This document shows, piece after piece, positions 61,456-64,000 of a stretch of 64,000 nucleotides of DNA (positions within the stretch are counted from its first letter, which is position 1; every line of letters starts with the position of its first letter). The notes under the pieces were generated by a model. The model did no database searches. It saw nothing but the letters and a program-made list of their open reading frames with translations, and was not told the DNA's origin. Where the stretch lies: positions 28,527,501-28,591,500 of the forward strand of contig CM072335.1 of NCBI GenBank assembly GCA_036874045.1, read 5' to 3'. A program made the position numbers and the translations under genes. This DNA is from Cymodocea nodosa (taxonomy: Eukaryota; Streptophyta; Magnoliopsida; Alismatales; Cymodoceaceae).

Positions 61456-62391
61456 ATGGGAGATGTGGACGAGGAGGAGGCAGGAGGGACTCGAACTCCT
61501 CATGTTACGGCCGCCACGAAGGAGGAACGCGAGGCGTTCGTGGAGATGGATCCGAAGGGCAGGTACGGGCGTTACTCGGTCCTTCTGGGGGGAGGATCCA
61601 CGAAGAAGGTGTACAGGGGATTCGACCTGTTGGAAGGACTCGAGGTCGCTTGGAATCAGATCCATCTCGTCAACTTCGCCAACGAGGAAGTCTACGTCGA
61701 CACGAAGCTCGGTGAGGCGCGCCTCCTCCGCGCTGTCCACCACCCGAACATCCTTAAGATCTACGCCTTCTGGGTGGATTCCCACAATTGCAACATCAAC
61801 TTCATCACCGAGCTCTGCAACTCTGGCTCCCTCCGGGAGTACCGCCTACGGCATCCCCACGTCTCCCTGAAGGCCGTGAAGAAGTGGTCCCTCCAGATCC
61901 TCCGCGGCCTCGATCACCTCCACTGCCACCGCCCCTGCATCATCCACCGGGACCTCAACCCCAGCAACGTCTTCATAAATGGCAACACCGGGGAGGTGAT
62001 GATCGGAGACTTCGGCCTTGCGAACGCTGTGGCGAGGAGGGGGTTGGTGATGCATGACCTCGTCGGGACGCCGGAGTACATGGCCCCAGAGCTGTTCATG
62101 GAAGACTACACGGAGAAGGTGGATGTGTACTCGTTCGGGATGTGCGTGCTGGAGCTGTTAACGACGGAGATCCCCTACTCGGAGTGCGGGAACTGCATGG
62201 CCATCTACGGCAAGGTCTCGGCTGGTACGAAGCCGAGGGCCTTAGACAATGTCACAGACCCGGAGGTGAGGGCCTTCATTGAGAGGTGCATCGCACAGTG
62301 CGACCAGCGGCCTTCCGTCTCCGAGCTTCTCCTCGATCCCTTCTTTGAAGGGGTCAGCTTGAAGCTGCAGTACTCGTACGACTCCTTCTAG
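61456..62391 (+). CDS. WNK: WNK-type protein kinase, short form (WNK11-like)
   Basis: A single exon of 311 residues, GC-rich throughout. I chose ATG 61456 because the frame upstream of it offers only a GTG. The lysine usual in subdomain II is replaced by Asn67 (EVAWNQI), and Lys50 in the glycine loop GGGSTKKVYRG takes its place: the WNK hallmark. The catalytic loop reads HRDLNPSNVF (164-173) with Asn168 where most kinases have lysine. DFG is at 185-187, and GTPEYMAPEL at 204-213. The kinase domain fills almost the whole protein, with no long C-terminal tail, as in plant WNK11-type members. As I recall, Arabidopsis WNK11 also has HRDLN. Roles of these short WNKs are little known; ion, clock and stress signalling are proposed for the family. 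Confidence 0.92.
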   Translation: MGDVDEEEAGGTRTPHVTAATKEEREAFVEMDPKGRYGRYSVLLGGGSTKKVYRGFDLLEGLEVAWNQIHLVNFANEEVYVDTKLGEARLLRAVHHPNILKIYAFWVDSHNCNINFITELCNSGSLREYRLRHPHVSLKAVKKWSLQILRGLDHLHCHRPCIIHRDLNPSNVFINGNTGEVMIGDFGLANAVARRGLVMHDLVGTPEYMAPELFMEDYTEKVDVYSFGMCVLELLTTEIPYSECGNCMAIYGKVSAGTKPRALDNVTDPEVRAFIERCIAQCDQRPSVSELLLDPFFEGVSLKLQYSYDSF

Positions 62392-63467
62392 TCGGTACAA
62401 CCACCGGCGAGGATCCTACTTGCAACTCGACTCCTAGCAATAGTTTTTTTTTTTTTTTTGAATGATATAGTAGTACTAGTTGATCTCCGAAGGAGTATGT
62501 TTAGATTAAGAAAAATATTTATATAGATATTTTTGGTAAATTGATAGATAGAAGTATTGATGATACAAATATATAATACGTATACATTGTGTTGAAGATT
62601 TGGATTATGCTTTGAGACAGTGACAAAACCCATAATTCGATAATCCAATCCGCTCCAGAATTTTCCTTGGCATTGCATAAAGTACTTTCCATTTTTTTAG
62701 GACATATGACGGTTATCTGCTATTTTGAAAGGATCCTTTCTTAAAGCATGATTCAAGACCACCATCTTTTGTTTTTACTTCCGGTTGGCATCAAATCATG
62801 GCTTATGACCATTCTAAAATTGTGTGGCCAAGATGATGTATCAGAAATGTTTATATATATATAATGTTGCAACGTCCGTGAAGAACGTTACATCGTTTTT
62901 TTTAAAGGGACCTATAACTCGTGACGTGATCGCAAGAGATTATAATTTCTCCAACAAATAATGGTCAAAGTCCGCCTATGATGTCGTGCCTGTTTTTTTC
63001 TAATCTGATGTCTGCGATGCATCTCTCAAATTTGAATTGGCTGTCTTCCAATTTATTAGGCAGCTGGTTGCCTTCCATCTCTCAAAAACCATGATTTGGA
63101 ATTAGAACGTGGTCCATGTTTTTGCTACTGATGGATATCCTACCAACCTACTAGGCGGTAGCGAACTGTCTAAGGAACATTAATATCAGACTATTAGCCT
63201 CAATGAATTGATATCAGACTATGGCGACTGAAGATATCGATCCACCAGAGAAAAACACGCATATCATCAAGTATAAAAGCAAGTGAAGACTTAAAATGGT
63301 GTGACTTACACACTGAGATAGAGGACTGTGAGTGAACTGCTTCAATATCAGTCAGTTTTCAATGTTATGATTATATGGAATAACAAGATGTACTGCCACA
63401 TATACAATTAGACTAATTGAATTACATAACAAGTTGACAAATTAAACATAAGCCATACACCTAACAA
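62392..63467. other. Intergenic, no gene seen
   Basis: A T run lies at 62446-62459, just after the kinase. ATATCAGACTAT occurs twice near 63185 and 63214. Nothing coding is supported. Confidence 0.5.
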
Positions 63468-63956
63468 CTATCGTGCTTTCTTCGGGTACTTCTGCGGCCT
63501 CGTCATCTCCTTCTCTGCATCTTCTGAGAGTTTTCTTCGAGTACGGTCCTTCAATAAAACCGGATACAAAAAAATCCTTAAGATGAAAAATGAGAGATGG
63601 CACTTTTTTTAAAAAAGTGCAACCCTATGTATTAAATGCTAGTGAACCCAATATCTAGAAATCCAAATATTTGAGAAAGAGACAGGAGAAACATTGTAAT
63701 ATGCTTTTATGTTTTTTATATTGATTTATACACAAATGACATGAGACTAATACCATTTATGGGCAGGCAAAATGTCCTTCAGCTTTCCTATAAATTATTG
63801 ACAAATTGTAAAGATTCCCTGTGCGAGGCGTGACATTTCAAGCTATATATGAGTGCGAGTCTTCCACATTGTAGGTGCTCTCCAGATCATTTTGGTTATT
63901 ACCCTTGAATATTTACAGGCGCTAACCTCACCATGTTTGGAGAAGTCAGGCTTCTC
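63468..63956 (-). CDS. Unidentified gene, last three exons (5' part outside window)
   Basis: Three minus-strand exons join in one frame: about 63956-63932, 63787-63754 (34 bases) and 63576-63468. The donors are GTGAGG and GTATTA, and the last acceptor (ATCTTAAG) has a good pyrimidine tract. The joined end reads KPDFSKHGKLKDILPAHKW, then IFLYPVLLKDRTRRKLSEDA, then EKEMTRPQKYPKKAR and a stop (TAG at 63470-63468). The C-terminus is strongly basic. I do not recognise the family. The upper edge of the first exon is uncertain and could extend to about 63967. Exact phase agreement over two introns is the main support. Confidence 0.5.
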
Positions 63957-64000
63957 TTCACATACTACTTAATTGGAACAATATTGTAGTTGCAGGCCAA

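Noticed and set aside
61463-62057. Long alternative-frame ORFs over the WNK gene
   Set aside because: High GC gives few stops in all frames; only the kinase frame has conserved motifs.
1-64000. A new multi-gene defence or metabolic cluster
   Set aside because: The eight identified genes belong to unrelated, well-known plant families, and the ninth cannot be identified; nothing shows that they work as one system.

Overview
The window is nuclear DNA from a flowering plant. The genes have many introns that are AT-rich, and every protein family seen is plant-type (KIN-12 phragmoplast kinesin, NAT nucleobase transporter, E2F with an RBR-binding tail, NIGT1/HHO GARP factor, OSB organelle DNA-binding protein, MAPKKK5-like kinase, plant WNK). 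Some coding regions are GC-rich (the WNK gene, first exons of E2F, HHO and MAPKKK) and others AT-rich (KIN-12, NAT). That bimodal composition suggests a monocot, perhaps a commelinid, but I cannot name the species. I see no operons, CRISPR arrays or confident tRNA/rRNA genes.

Layout, left to right: the last five exons of a Lines-homologue gene (14-4056, +); a very large KIN-12 kinesin gene with about 37 exons and about 2,760 codons (6511-21344, +); a 986-bp PIF/Harbinger-like element with inverted ends (22579-23564); a 14-exon nucleobase-ascorbate transporter (24826-29235, +); a 14-exon E2F transcription factor (30865-38938, +); a 4.4-kb gene-poor stretch rich in simple repeats; a five-exon NIGT1/HHO GARP repressor (43353-45143, +); a 4.8-kb gene-poor stretch; a four-exon OSB gene (49919-52872, -) head-to-head with a ten-exon MAPKKK (54027-60022, +); an intronless WNK-type kinase (61456-62391, +); and the last three exons of an unidentified gene on the minus strand at the right edge (63468-about 63956).

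I rebuilt the gene models by hand from splice sites and reading phase. Exon lengths sum to whole codons in all seven complete genes, which is the main internal check. Five introns, in KIN-12 (2), E2F (2) and MAPKKK (1), can only be joined in frame with a GC donor in place of GT. The Lines and E2F genes each carry decayed RTE-type LINE fragments in a long intron.

The genes are ordinary single-copy neighbours, not a pathway cluster. Two have linked cell-cycle roles (KIN-12 in cytokinesis, E2F in S-phase entry), and each has candidate cell-cycle promoter motifs. I found no new multi-gene system. The points most worth following are the GC-AG intron excess, a tandem exon duplication in the kinesin tail, stacked upstream ORFs before the WNK start, the inverted LINE pair in E2F intron 6 and the unidentified right-edge gene.
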